Assembly: GCA_003255025.1 (NCBI GenBank)
Contig: QANY01003987.1
Span: 124,001-188,000, forward strand
DNA from: Datisca glomerata
Lineage: Eukaryota > Streptophyta > Magnoliopsida > Cucurbitales > Datiscaceae
Direction: 5' to 3'
Length of the DNA stretch: 64,000 bases
Shown here one piece after another: positions 47,268-57,951 of this stretch (its first letter is position 1; each line of letters begins with the position of its first letter). A program made the translations under genes and the position numbers. A model generated the notes under the pieces. It did no database searches and had not been told where the DNA came from. It worked only from the letters and a program-made list of their open reading frames with translations.

Positions 47268-47994
47268 TATAGTAGTCAATTCTATTTCGGTGGTTGTTTC
47301 ACATTTTTTTTAAAATGAAAACGTTTCGGATATTTCTATATTCCGCTATTCTGGTTCGAGAAAAAATTTCAGACATTTAAAAATAATATTATAAAATTTA
47401 TAATATAACAAAAAGTGAATCATGACTTATAAAAATAAGATACACATAAGTTTTATTAAGAAAACTTATTTATTTTAAGCACTCATAGTTTATTCCAAGC
47501 ATCCTAATTTATTTAAAAGCATGAGTGTAACACTTTAAGTGAAAAAATAATAAATCGATATACAAATTACCCAATTAATCTAAAAAAATCACTTATTTAA
47601 TCTAAAAACAATGACCCATTCTAAAAAATGATTATAAACAAATTTCACATAGAAGAAAAATTAGCTTTGTTAAATTAAGAAATTATTATTGAATGAAAAT
47701 GAAGTAAAAATATAAAGTGCAAGTGATGAGAGTCAAACCTATAACCTGGGCTGTTACATTGTTGTTTGATTTTGCTTCCACTTTTATTTAACAAAATTTA
47801 AAAATTAAAGATCTGTTTCAGCTCATTTTTGATTCCGAGTGAAATAGGCATATTTCAGTCAGAATGTTCTGTTTTAGTCAGAATTGACCGAATTTTGAGA
47901 CGGAATTTACCACCCCCTATTCGGTTTCGTTCCTGTCCCGGAACCGAAACATTTCGATCATTTCGACCAGAACGAAACAGAATTGATCACTATG
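47268..47994. mobile_element. hAT-type MITE, 727 bp, with 8-bp target duplication
   Basis: An exact target duplication aagaagat flanks it (47260-47267 and 47995-48002). The termini are inverted: left tatagtagtcaattctattt, right (reverse complement) catagtgatcaattctgttt. The interior is AT-rich and non-coding, with ttcgttcc, gaaacatttcg and cggaacc words near the right end. It interrupts unit 2 of the internal duplication and is absent from arm B, so it is younger than both. Confidence 0.9.
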
Positions 47995-48044
47995 AAGAAG
48001 ATATGCTAGATCTACTAAGAATAACTAAACCGAACATCTTGAAC

Positions 48045-48496
48045 AAGTGTTGTCAAAAGCTCGCTTAAGCTCTCTAAGTGAAGGGCAGCACTTAGTGGTA
48101 AGCTAAGCTCTCGCTTAACAGCACTCGCTCTATCCAACTAACCCCCGCTTCTGTCAAAGTTACATGTTTTATGTTTTAAGTCTTACAAATTTAATTTAAA
48201 TATTTTTTTTGTTATATAATACTTTGAATGTGACTTTTAATGCTTTTTTTAGTATTTTGAATGCGACTTTAATGCTTTTCTGTTAAAGTATTTTAGGTTT
48301 TTTTTTATGTTTTATCAACGGTGATCTTTCATTACACATTGAAAATTATATGTATGTACAAATATATAATTTTTAAAGTGTCATTTATATATAGGGTGTT
48401 TATCGTTGATTATGCCCTCGCTTATTGCGGCGCTTAGTGCTTACTCCCCGAGGGAGCCTTGGTGCTTAGGGGCGCGTAACACTTTTGGTAACACTG
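48045..48496 (-). mobile_element. hAT-type non-autonomous element (copy 2, shortened)
   Basis: Same family as 46118-46792, starting aagtgttgtcaaaagctcgc and ending cttttggtaacactg. It is shorter because about 200 bp after ctctcgcttaacagcact are missing. It lies at the position matching the 58816-59518 element of arm B. Confidence 0.78.
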
Positions 48497-49590
48497 TTTT
48501 ATACTGCCATCAACAAATCACCTCAAGGCTTAAGCTGTGATAACAAATAATATAGGGAAATAAGGCACTGGAAATTAGATAATGTAATTGTACATCATTA
48601 CAATTATGCACCATATAGGGAATTATACACGTGGAGATTTGAACACAAAATTCATAATCAATCCATCACAAACTTATATGAAATCAAGAATGTGATCCAC
48701 CAGGCAATAGCAAGAATCATGCTCTACATGACTACACAAGCACGTGAGAAGTCAAGTCCTGAGAAAACAGAAACTGGTTTACTTTGTCCTGGATAATGGA
48801 TATGTGGGAACATCTCCAGAAATATGGTGTTTACTATATCTGTTATTATGCTTACCTAATGAATTACTCTCTTGAAAATGGAAGCCTAGAGACCATAATT
48901 AAAATAAGGAGCCAAATTCTACAAACACGCCAAATATGATTATACCAAGTACACCTGAAAATAAAGACATTTACTTAAAAGATAAAACAACAATCAATCA
49001 AAAGAAAATCCTTGATAAATGACTAGTGTTTTAGGGGATGGAGGCTCTCTCGCGAAAAGAAGATATGTAAGTGGAAAGCCATCGAAAGAAAAAGAAAGCT
49101 AAAACAGCTTTGCAACCAAAACATATTCAGAAAAGCACACATCGCCAAAGCACATTGATGGACATAAATGATGAGTAGAAAAAGAAATTTACAGCGGTGC
49201 CATGGACAGGATATGAAGTAATGAACTAGTCGACATTAGAGCTGGACTAAGGAGGAAGGGGCTCATCGCTCTTGACAAATGGGGAATAATTGTGGAGGAT
49301 TGAAAACCGTTCGGCCCAGAACCCCTTGTAGCCTTCCCAGTGCCTCTTAAGGAAGGATTCAGATGATGACTCTCCCATACCCTCCTTTTTTTCCTTCTGA
49401 AATCTGATTAAATGGATGTAATGCTTCTCGAAGCTAACTGCAAATATATTCGTTCAAAAACTTAGTTAGTGTTTCTTCCAAACTCTCATAGCCCACTGAC
49501 CTTATTAGAGTCAGGGTTCGGTATGGTTAATGACCAAAAATCAAATCAAACCGAAACAACATCGATTGAACTAGAAAGTTTGCTTATGAG

Positions 49591-50622
49591 ATACATTATT
49601 TTGAGAAATAAGAAAAGAAGAAAAATACAAATAATGATATAACGTTAATAGACTCAATGATTAAAATTGTAAAATAAGGGGTGGACAAAATGGTTAAAAA
49701 ATAATTCTCATTCTCATCACACTTTTAATATATTAAATATTTTTGTCAACAATTTATCTTTCACGAAGAATCGAACCGGCTAAACCAAAACTTCTAATTT
49801 TTTATCATTTCTAATCTAAAATTTATTTTGGACATGAGAATATATTAAGTTATATCTTCATTAAGATATATATAAAAAAAAATTCAATCAATAATTAATA
49901 AAAGAATGAAACATATTTTTTACTAATAGAGATCAAAGGAATAATAATATACTAGAAGAATCAAATTTAAAAAGGTACAGAGGAAGTTCTTTTAGCATAA
50001 ATAAATTAATTGAAAATATTTTGTTAAGTAAGACTTATGAAAAACATAAAAGTTATAATTGTTGTTTTCTAATTTTATTTACTAATAAAAGTATCTTATT
50101 CAAGACTCTCGCGATCAGTGCTTGATCCAAAATTTTAGTTTATGAGCGGGGCACAGTTAGACATAAAAATATAAATGACATAATTTTTTTCCTGAAAAAT
50201 TTCACATATTCTTTTATTACAATTGTTTTACAATATTTCATTTTTTTACTAAATAATTTTTATTGATATCATCAGGATAGTTGATTATATCAATAATTAA
50301 TGATTATATTTTTTGTTTATTTCTTTAAATCACTAATATGACGTGTGATTACTCTAGTATAGCCAAATTAAATAAAAAATGAAATAGGAAACAACATTTC
50401 TTTAGAAATCATAGATTCTAAATATATTACGTTAATCAATTAAGAAAATATCAAAATAAATTATGCATTTAAATTAATATCCAAGTTCTTAGTTTTTTTC
50501 ATTCAAATTGTGTTTGATTTAAGAGTACTAAAAATAATATATGATTATCTAACTTTGATTCATACATATCAAATGAAACAACAGAAATTATGTACATATG
50601 AGTAAGAACAAACTTAAAAACC
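49591..50622. other. AT-rich intergenic DNA, no gene recognised
   Basis: A block at 49741-49800 (tttttgtcaacaatttatct, then gaatcgaaccggctaaacca) resembles 57700-57745. It lies in the opposite orientation to arm A, so this edge of the duplication is rearranged. Confidence 0.55.
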
Positions 50623-50747
50623 GGGCTGAGTGGTTTTCAATCCTCGACAAATATTCCTTATTCATCAAGCGCAATGAGCCCCTTCTTCCCTGGTCCAGCT
50701 CTGACGTCGACCAGTTCATTACTTCACATCTTGTCCATGGCCCCACT
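50623..50747 (+). pseudogene. SDH6-like exon 1 fragment (copy 3)
   Basis: The open reading continues as AEWFSILDKYSLFIKRNEPL, then LPWSSSDVDQFITSHLVHGP and T, to a preserved gtaaat donor. The first about 21 codons are missing: similarity begins at about 50623 after unrelated AT-rich DNA. The following 370 bp (to 51120) match the start of the live gene's first intron, then similarity ends at atatagtaaacacca. There is no exon 2 or 3. Confidence 0.88.
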
Positions 50748-51120
50748 GTAAATCTCTTTTCCTACCTTTCATTTTTTACCATCTATGTGCTTTGGGGTGT
50801 GTGCTTATCTAAACATGTTTTGGTTGCAGAATTGATTTTAGATTTCTTTTCTTTCGATGACTTTCTATTTACGTATCTTCTTTTAGTGAGTGAAAGAGCC
50901 TCCATCCCCTAAAATGCTAATAATTTATCTAAGATTTTCTTTTGACTGATTGTTGTTTTAACTTTTAAGTGATTTTTTTAATTTTCAAGTGTACTTGCTA
51001 CAATCATATTAACGTGTTTGTAATTGAATTTGGGTCCTCATTTTATTTATGGGCTTTAGGCTTCCATTTACTAGGGAGCAGCTCATTAGGTGAGCATAAT
51101 AACTGATATAGTAAACACCA

Positions 51121-51310
51121 GACACGGGAAGGTGTGGCCTTCATACCTTGCCTTGGTAAGGTGTGGCCTTTAGTCCTTCCCTTGGTAAGGTGCCTCTACG
51201 CCTTTCCAATAAGCAAGGCGTGGCCTTTATGCCTTCCCTTGAAAAGGCGAGCCAGACACCTTGTTCTGCATAGAAAGGCGCGATGGGTGCCTTTCCCAAG
51301 ATGTGGGGGT
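51121..51310. repeat. Array of palindromic GC-rich repeats (aaggcgtggcctt type)
   Basis: Units of about 25-35 bp contain gccttcccttggtaaggcgt and ggccttcatacctt. Many words are self-complementary (aaggtgtggcctt, aaggcgtggcctt). It begins directly after gtaaacacca, as does the array at 52689. Confidence 0.88.
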
Positions 51311-51489
51311 GTGGGAAGTCACTACCCTCGTCTATTTATTTCGACGTTGTGAGGGGAGTCCTTCACTTCCCTGTCTCGGCTTTTCACGAATTCTCTTCAC
51401 ATATTTAAAGGTTAGTTTTTTTAACTTCTCACTTCATCAAAGAAAATGGCCTCCAAAGAAATACTTACCTTTAGCAAATACACTCCTTA

Positions 51490-51910
51490 GATGAAGTGCC
51501 AACTGAAACCATGGGTATCTCTGACGAGACGGCAAAGCAAAATCTTCGCTTAATGGATAAAATTTTAGAGGTGGTTGTCTCATGTCATCCACATTACTGA
51601 TGGAAATCAAGGTGCATGGTAATTGTGAGAGCTTGTAGGATGACTCAATTATGTTAGTAAGGCTAACTCACGGTGGCTTCCCTCCATCATTCATTTCGTA
51701 TGATGGTCAAACGAGACTTGAAAGGGTTAGCTAGAGTGATGCGAGTACATACTGTCCACCCTGATGTATGTCGCTATTTTGAAGGATGTTGGTATATACA
51801 AAGTCTTGAGAATTTATTCACGCCCCAGCATCCGTGTTGACTCACTCGTCATGGAGGTTTTGATATTGTGGTAGAGTAGACAAACGCACTCCTTTGTTGG
51901 ACCACTTACA
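51490..51910 (+). pseudogene. Possible plant-mobile-domain (PMD) remnant
   Basis: One frame near 51765-51895 reads MYVAILKDVGIYKVLRIYSR, then IRVDSLVMEVLILW and a stop, then HSF. This resembles the start of PMD (aminotransferase-like) domains, found in several plant transposons and a few host genes, where a leucine-rich Lxx(A/V)G(L/F) helix precedes xLxxALVxxWRxETHTFxxP. Similarity is weak and decayed. The segment is followed by DNA of the SDH6 copy 4 locus, so it is cut off. It may be unrelated coding debris. Confidence 0.35.
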
Positions 51911-51929
51911 TGATTAGGTAATAAACGTC

Positions 51930-52173
51930 AGTAATATCAATTCGAACCGAAGAATCGAGATGGTTAAACCAAAACTTCTAGTTCAGTCAGTGTTGTTTCA
52001 GTTCGATTTGATTTTCGTTCATTAACTAAATCGTACTTTAACCCCTAATCAGGCCAGTGGATAATAAGAGTTTGGAGGAAATGCTACTGAGTTTTTGATC
52101 GAATATATTTGAAGTTAGTTTCGAGAAGTATTACTTTCATTTAATTAGACTTCAGAAGGAAAGAAAGGAGGTT
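51930..52173 (+). repeat. Duplicated upstream region of the SDH6-like gene (copy 4)
   Basis: Matches 57730-57951: gaaccgaagaatcgag, aacttctagtt, gttcgatttgattt, and then tttttgatcgaatatattt directly before the exon. The live gene has the same order. Confidence 0.85.
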
Positions 52174-52358
52174 ATGGGATAATCACTATCTGAAACCTTC
52201 CTTAAGAGGCGCTAGGAAGGCTACAAAGAGTTCTGGGCTAAGTGATTTTCAATCCTCGACAGCTATGCCCCATTCGTTAAGCGCGATGAGCCCTTACCTC
52301 CTTGGTTCAGCTCTAATGTCGACCAGTTCATCACTTCACATCCAATCCATGGCCCGCT
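52174..52358 (+). pseudogene. SDH6-like exon 1 (copy 4), full length but broken
   Basis: It starts ATGGGATAA, so codon 3 is a stop. Two more stops interrupt KRR*EGYKEFWAK*FSILDS, and the rest reads YAPFVKRDEPLPPWFSSNVD, then QFITSHPIHG. It is one base shorter than the live exon (185 against 186 bp), and the donor is changed from gt to at. Intron 1 similarity runs to 52688. The copy therefore duplicated with its flanks and later decayed. Confidence 0.9.
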
Positions 52359-52688
52359 ATAAATTTCTTTTCCTATTCTTCATTTTTGTCCATTTATGTG
52401 CTTTGGGTGTGTGCTTTTCTGGATATGTTTTGGTTGCATAGTTGATTTTAGCTTTCTTTTTCTTTCAATGGCTTTCTACTTACGTATCTTCTTTTAGTGA
52501 GTGAGAGAGCCTCCATCCCCTAAAATGCTAGTCATTTATCAATGATTTTCTTTTGATTGGTTGTTGTTTTAATTTTTAAGTAATTGTTTTTCAAATGTAC
52601 TTGCTATAATCATAGTACAGTGTTCGTAATTGAATTATGGGCTCTAGGCTTTCATTTATAGTAATATAAATGGATATAGTAAACACCA

Positions 52689-52890
52689 GACATGGCGAGG
52701 CGTGGCTTCCACGCCTTCCCTTAGTAAGGCATGGCCTTCATGCCTTCCCTTAGTAAGGTGCGCCTGCACCTTTCCAAGAAGCAAGGGAAGGCGCGTCCAC
52801 GCCTTCCTTAAAAGGAAGGCATGGCTTCACGCCTTCCCTTGGGAAGGCACGCCTGGCGTAGGAAGGCGTGTCAGGCGCCTTTGTGGCCAT
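52689..52890. repeat. Array of palindromic GC-rich repeats (second copy)
   Basis: The same kind of units as at 51121. Clear palindromes include ggcgtggcttccacgcc and aaggcatggccttcatgcctt-type words. It follows the same atatagtaaacacca junction. Confidence 0.9.
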
Positions 52891-54591
52891 GTGGCTCTCC
52901 AGATACATTATTCAAGGTACACGCTTTAAGTTATTATTTTACATATAACTCCTTTATATGTTTTTTCTTATATTTTTTTTGCTTTCTTGTTCACCGTTAT
53001 GCTTTCTAAAAATACATCGTCGTGATGAACCCTTTCAAGATTTAAGCATACTGTCCCTTAGGTATCCTCGGGGGTGACTCGATGAGCCTACCTCCCTTGG
53101 GCTTCCTCGTGGGTAGCTTAATGAGCAAGCCACCCTCGAGCTTCCTGAGGGTGGCTCTAAGGGGTACCTCTAGCCCACGAACACACTTTCCAGGCTTCAC
53201 ATGGACACACCTTCGGGCTTAGCTCACATATGTGGTCTTCTTTATTTTGGGACACATAATGTTTGCATATCATTTTTCTCATTGTCTTTACACTTTATAA
53301 GTTGGCCTTGAGGACATGGTCAACAACACGAGTCTTCAGGATGGCTATTAGACTAGTTGCAGGTCGTCGTATCCCTTGGCATCCATCTTCTTAGAAAATT
53401 TGTTTCATATGCTAGATCACTTTCATAAAGACCTAGAGAGGAACTTAGGGCTGTACAATATCAGCTCTTACGTCGATTATGCCTTCTTGTAGATGTTCAT
53501 CTGGGAGAGGTTCCCCCTGTGTGCCCCTTCCTGGTCTCCTATCGCACTATAATACACGGGTTGGGTTGATCTGCCTCAGGCATAGGCATGGTCTAGAAGC
53601 AAAAAAGCATCAAACCTTCCCTATTGACTGAACGGCTATATCAAAGACAAAGTATGGCCCTTTCTTGGAAGGACATAAACTTTGGTGCAGGTGATTCGTT
53701 AGTCTGACTTTCAAACATTGGTGCGATTATAGTGGCCATTTTAATGCCATCAACACTTCCTACATTTATTGAGCATGAAGGCAAGCTCGCGGTACACGAC
53801 TTTTTGAGCACTCACTACTAGTGCAATCGAGTGGCTCGTCAGTTTGATTTTGATCAGGGCATTGCGTTGAAGCAGCATCCCTACCTTTAGTTTAGAGAAC
53901 CTTTTTAAGTATTGGATGACAAAGGCGTGTATCCACAATAACATTATGGTATCTTTCCATGTTCCTTAGTCCACTTGCCAGCGGAGCGTGACCAATTTAA
54001 TGAAGAGGTACTGGGGGGACCTGACCGATTTGTGGCAGAACTACGTTTAGTCTCCTTTTGTTGACCTGCCGAAGGAAAAAATTTACAATGAGGACCTGAT
54101 GCTGTGAAACATGAAACCACCTCCTAGCTAGGTGTGGGCCAAAAATCTTTTACCGAATCCCGAAGGAAGAGGAAAGCTCCTGTCATTGATCCCGAGACTT
54201 CTGCCGAGGCATCCGAGTTGGGGGTTCTGACCTTGATTAGGTTGAGTCTTATATTGAGGGTCTATGGACATTGTAGATAATCAACCCCGCATGGACCCTT
54301 TAGAGTCAGCAGTTACCCACATGCTCAAGTCAACACCAATGCACAGACGCCTTAGAGCAGCAATGAGAGGCGTTCCAGTAAAAGTGATACATCTATTCCT
54401 AAGGCTTTTGAGCCACCTCAACGTAAGTTTTGAGCCAACATCGTTAGCTCTGACTATTCATAAAAATTAAAAAAACCAAAAATTCAGTTTTGTTCGTGAT
54501 TTTAAAATTTTTTAATGGACAAGCTGAACCAAAACTATTCCTATATAGTTATTAATATAAATATTTAATAAATACTCTTCATCATATCATA
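52891..54591 (+). pseudogene. Decayed mobile-element coding debris, no intact gene
   Basis: One frame near 53470-53520 reads SYVDYAFL, stop, MFIWERFPLCAP, which recalls the second half of PMD domains (FLxxWxxERFP). Elsewhere the text is open only in short pieces. The moderate GC content and the proximity to the PMD-like piece at 51490 suggest one old element split by SDH6 copy 4. This is tentative. Repeated words (cttcctcg-gggtagct, cttcctgagggtggct) occur at 53060-53160. Confidence 0.3.
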
Positions 54592-56521
54592 TCATACTAT
54601 ATATAAAAGTATTCATATTGAGTAAAATATTTTTGGACATGTTTACCCTCATTATTTCTTAAAATTATCAAACTATCATTCATTTAGAATTAAATGTCAC
54701 CATAGATTAATGAAGCTATTTAATTCAATAATTATTTTTCTCTTTAAATTAAACACTTATTATGATTATTTATAAATTATATTTATAATAGTTATTATGA
54801 TTTATTGTAATAATATAATTTATAGTTTGATTTGACATATATTAGATGATATTAACAACATATTTCAAACAAGTTTGATATAAATTACATTAATAATAGT
54901 TATTATCATATGCTATAACAATATAATTTATAGTCTGATTTGACATACATTAGATGCCATTGATCGTATATTTTAAAAAACTTTGATATAAGAAAAAAGT
55001 AATTGGCGGTTAGAATGTGAATGACATATTAACATATAAATTTGTATATGTACAAAATTGTAAGGAACATGATGAGATTATTATATCTAATTCTAATTAA
55101 GAGAAAAAATATTATATCACTAGCATATTATTTTTTTTTTTTAAAATATAGTGACACATATATTTTATCAAGTTAATATATTTGATATTTTTACTAACAG
55201 CTACGGTTATCAAATGACTCATGATATTTAAGAAAAAAAGTTTAAAGGTTAAATTAATAAATGAAATGAATTTATATTTTTGGAGACCTTAAAAATGGTC
55301 TACTATCTTAAAAATGGTCTACTATCTTAATAATATGATTCAATACTTATTCAAATACCTCTCAAAAGCATCATCTGTATTTTTAATTTTGACCATTTCG
55401 TCTTCTATTCAGATAATAGAATGTGATAAAAATGAATGATTGTGCTAAGCCTCATTATTTTGTTTTGGTTCATTTAGGGAAATAGTCCATTTTAGAAAAA
55501 TAAGTAAGAGAATGACAAAAAAGTTGTATATGCAAGAATGATCAGATTTTTATATACTGTGGTATATAAAAATGTGTCATGGTATTTATCTATATATCAT
55601 AGTATATTTTAAAATACCATCAATATATTGTAATATATTTTTATATATCATCCAAGTATACTATGATATATTTATATATCATAGTATATTTTAATATACC
55701 ATCAATATACCACAGTATATTTTTATATACCATCAGTAATAATCATACATAATTCTAGTGCAGTACCCTTACAACACTCAAACTCGTCTCCTCCTCCTTC
55801 TTCACCTCTCTCTCTCTCACTTTTATTCAATTTTTCATCTTAATTTTCTAAGCTTTTCTTCAATTATTCATCTTAAATTTGGTGGCTGCAATTAGTTTCA
55901 TAATAGATTTCATAAGGAAAAGGAACCAGCTTGAGGTAAAAATGGCAATAAGTTGAAAAAAAAACAATATTGAACCCATTGGATAAAGGGATGTGAAATT
56001 AGGCCAGAAACATGGTGATTTGGTTCAGCGTTGTGTTTTATGAGTTGGGGAAGAATAATTTGTCAGAAAGCTCCAACTGTTGAATAAAAAGGCTAAATCT
56101 TCGCACTGAGTGTTGGGCTCTAAGTGGCCATTGTTTAAAAATTCAAATCAGATGAAAACCATCATCGATGGTTGTTGGGTCATCGGTGATGCTTCCTGCT
56201 TTGCGGATGTCATTCTGACACATAGAGTGGAAGAGAAAATGATGAGTAAGCCATATGTTTTGTTAAAGGGAGAGAGCGAGAGAGAGAAAAGAGGCAGAGA
56301 AAATGAGTCTATTAAATTCGATCAGTTGTGCAAAAGGAGAAAAATGTTCATTTGACAAAACTGATTTAAAATTTGACCTAAATCCCTAATTTCTCTTTTA
56401 TTTTTTGAGTTAACATGACAATGAAAATACTTATAGTAATAAAGATAAGCAAGTTGACATAGGTTAACAGTATTTATAAAACTTTATACTCCCGCGCAAC
56501 GTGCTTGTAAGAAAACTCTAA
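54592..56521 (+). mobile_element. Non-autonomous Helitron, about 1.93 kb
   Basis: It starts TCATACTATATATAAAAG after an A and ends with a short hairpin (gcgcAACgtgc, near 56494) followed 16-20 bp later by CTAA at 56518-56521 and then T. This is the TC...hairpin...CTRR arrangement with A|T insertion. No Rep/helicase gene is present. The interior contains a palindromic AT block (55540-55740) and a CT-rich stretch near 55780-55860 that may be a captured 5' end of a gene. A plus-strand open frame at 56110-56355 has no recognised motif. Confidence 0.65.
55540..55740. repeat. Palindromic AT repeat (tatgatatataaaaat-type)
   Basis: Units of about 45 bp alternate between taccatcaatatac, catagtatattttaatatac and their complements, so the block can fold back on itself repeatedly. 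Confidence 0.85.
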
Positions 56522-56584
56522 TATATAGATATATAAATATATCATCCACTGTGTTGCATATTAAAGATATTCAAAATATTCTTA

Positions 56585-56624
<40 letters not shown>

Positions 56625-56700
56625 TCATGTGCAACACGCTTGTAATAAAACTATAATATATATATATATATATATATATCTAAAATATTCTCAACTTATT
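56522..56700. repeat. (TA)n tracts and a second Helitron-end-like copy
   Basis: Two (TA)n runs (about 56590-56620 and 56655-56680) surround cactcatgtgcaacacgctt, then gtaataaaactataa, near 56622. This is a close copy of the Helitron 3' end at 56488-56521. Confidence 0.8.
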
Positions 56701-57182
56701 TGAATAAAAGGAACCTTTGAAAGTGTATTTCAAAAAAAATGGGCTAACAATATTTTTTCCAGATAATATATTTGTTGGCTTGTGAAAAGATCTTTTTACC
56801 CCTGACATAAAAACAAGTCTCAGATTTTAAAAAAATTGAATAAAGAGAAAACTATTCGCTCATTTTTATGATTCTAGATCACCAAACATTAATTAAGACA
56901 AAAATTATTTGTCTGAACAATTAAATTCTCAACATAAAGGTCAAGTTGATAAAATCATGACCGTCCATGCAAAAACTAGACGGTCACTATTATCTTGTTG
57001 CATGTGCTGAGATAACACAATAATTTTAATATTTTTTTTCTATTTTATTCTTTTTAAAATTAAATCTGGCCCGTTCATGTGGCACGAGACAAACAATTTT
57101 TACATTTAATCTTTTTTATTTATCTTTTTCTGAAATTAAATCTAGCTCGTACATACTTAAATGGACGGTACAATTGAATAGA
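56701..57182. other. AT-rich spacer with a 10-bp inverted repeat
   Basis: The text gaccgtccatgcaaaaacta, then gacggtc, near 56958 forms a stem with a GACCGTC/GACGGTC arm. An atggacggtac word recurs at 57162. No gene is seen. Confidence 0.6.
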
Positions 57183-57411
57183 TTATCTCTTGTTTCTTGT
57201 CATTTCTCACAAGCTCTCAGTTTGCTTCGATCTCTCTCATACGATCACGAGCTCTCGGGTTTCTTCATCTCTCTCGTGCCACCATCGTGCATCTCGTTCG
57301 ACCTCCTCCTTCAAAGCGACGACTAGGAAGGCAGAGGAGCATCTCGTTCTATCCACTACGCCGTGGTCTGCGTCTTGCTCGATCTCATTCTTCTAAGCAG
57401 CGACGAGGTTG
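57183..57411 (+). promoter_or_regulatory. Possible 5' UTR exon of the SDH6-like gene
   Basis: Less AT-rich, CT-rich text (tctctcatacgatcacgagc, ctcttc-type words) ends in cgacgag|gttggtat, a possible donor. A fitting acceptor (atatatttgcag) lies at 57880-57892, 60 bp before the ATG. If so, the gene has an untranslated first exon. Short open frames in it are not convincing genes. The acceptor region is also conserved in copy 4 and arm A. Confidence 0.4.
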
Positions 57412-57951
57412 GTATAGCTATTTTTGTGCATCTCGTTGGATCTCCTTCGCCGGCATCTGTTTCTTGGCTCTGATTTGTACTTTTCAGCTGTAATACCTTT
57501 GTATAGTTTTAAGGTTTTAGTTAACCATGTATAATTTCCATAATTTTTCGGTTTTTAGTTAAACTTCTGTCAAGTTTGGAACCCTGGGTTGTATTAATTC
57601 TCGTCTCAATTGAATCAATTGATGAAGGGGTTGAATCTTCGAGCAATTCTGAACCATGAGTCTCTTTTCAGGTTTTATGTTGCATTTTCAGGGGAAAAAT
57701 TATTGTCAACAATTTATCTTCGAACCGAAGAACCGAATCGGATGAACCGAAACTTCTAGTTTGGTCGGTGCTGTTTGGGTTCGATTTGATTTTTATCAGT
57801 AACCGAACCGAATCCTGACCCCTAAGTAGGCCAGTGAGTTATGAGGGTTTGGAAGAAACGCAACTGAATTTTTTGATCGAATATATTTGCAGTTAACTTC
57901 GAGAAGCATTACTTCCATTTGATCAGATTTCAGAAGGAAGGAAAGGAGGGT

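Larger units (their letters stand above)
45338..49378 (-). pseudogene. SDH6-like pseudogene, exons 1-2, inverted copy
   Basis: Exon 1 (49378-49193, 186 bp, same length as in the live gene) reads MGESSSESFLKRHWEGYKGF, then WAERFSILHNYSPFVKSDEP. Two stops follow, replacing Trp in LP*SSS and Gln in NVD*FIT, and the end is PVHGTA before an intact gtaaat donor. Exon 2 (45440-45338, 103 bp) is open and encodes the same residues as the live exon 2 (LKTAREAVNFGLTGSVIGAV, then STAGFTWKYSRSLHG). Exon 3 is absent because similarity stops at 45257. Its first intron is about 3.75 kb. The stops and the missing C-terminus mean no working protein. It may still be transcribed, giving RNA complementary to the functional gene. 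Confidence 0.88.
45257..49590 (-). repeat. Inverted duplication, arm A
   Basis: Reverse-complement counterpart of about 57725-61842. Matching landmarks are exon 1 (49193-49378 against 57952-58137), the intron end with exon 2 (45338-45440 against 61651-61753), the text around ctacatgactacacaagcac (48722) and its complement at 58575, and a hAT-type insertion. Arm A additionally holds an internal tandem duplication and a MITE. Arm B additionally holds a 1.44 kb hAT-type element. Confidence 0.9.

Noticed and set aside
47730..47765. tRNA-like text (gagtcaaacctataacctggg)
   Set aside because: No cloverleaf partner arms can be found, and it lies inside the MITE.
57190..57493. Overlapping plus-strand open frames of 68 and 98 codons
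   Set aside because: Ser/Arg-rich CT-repeat translation without motif. It is better explained as the 5' untranslated region of the SDH6-like gene.
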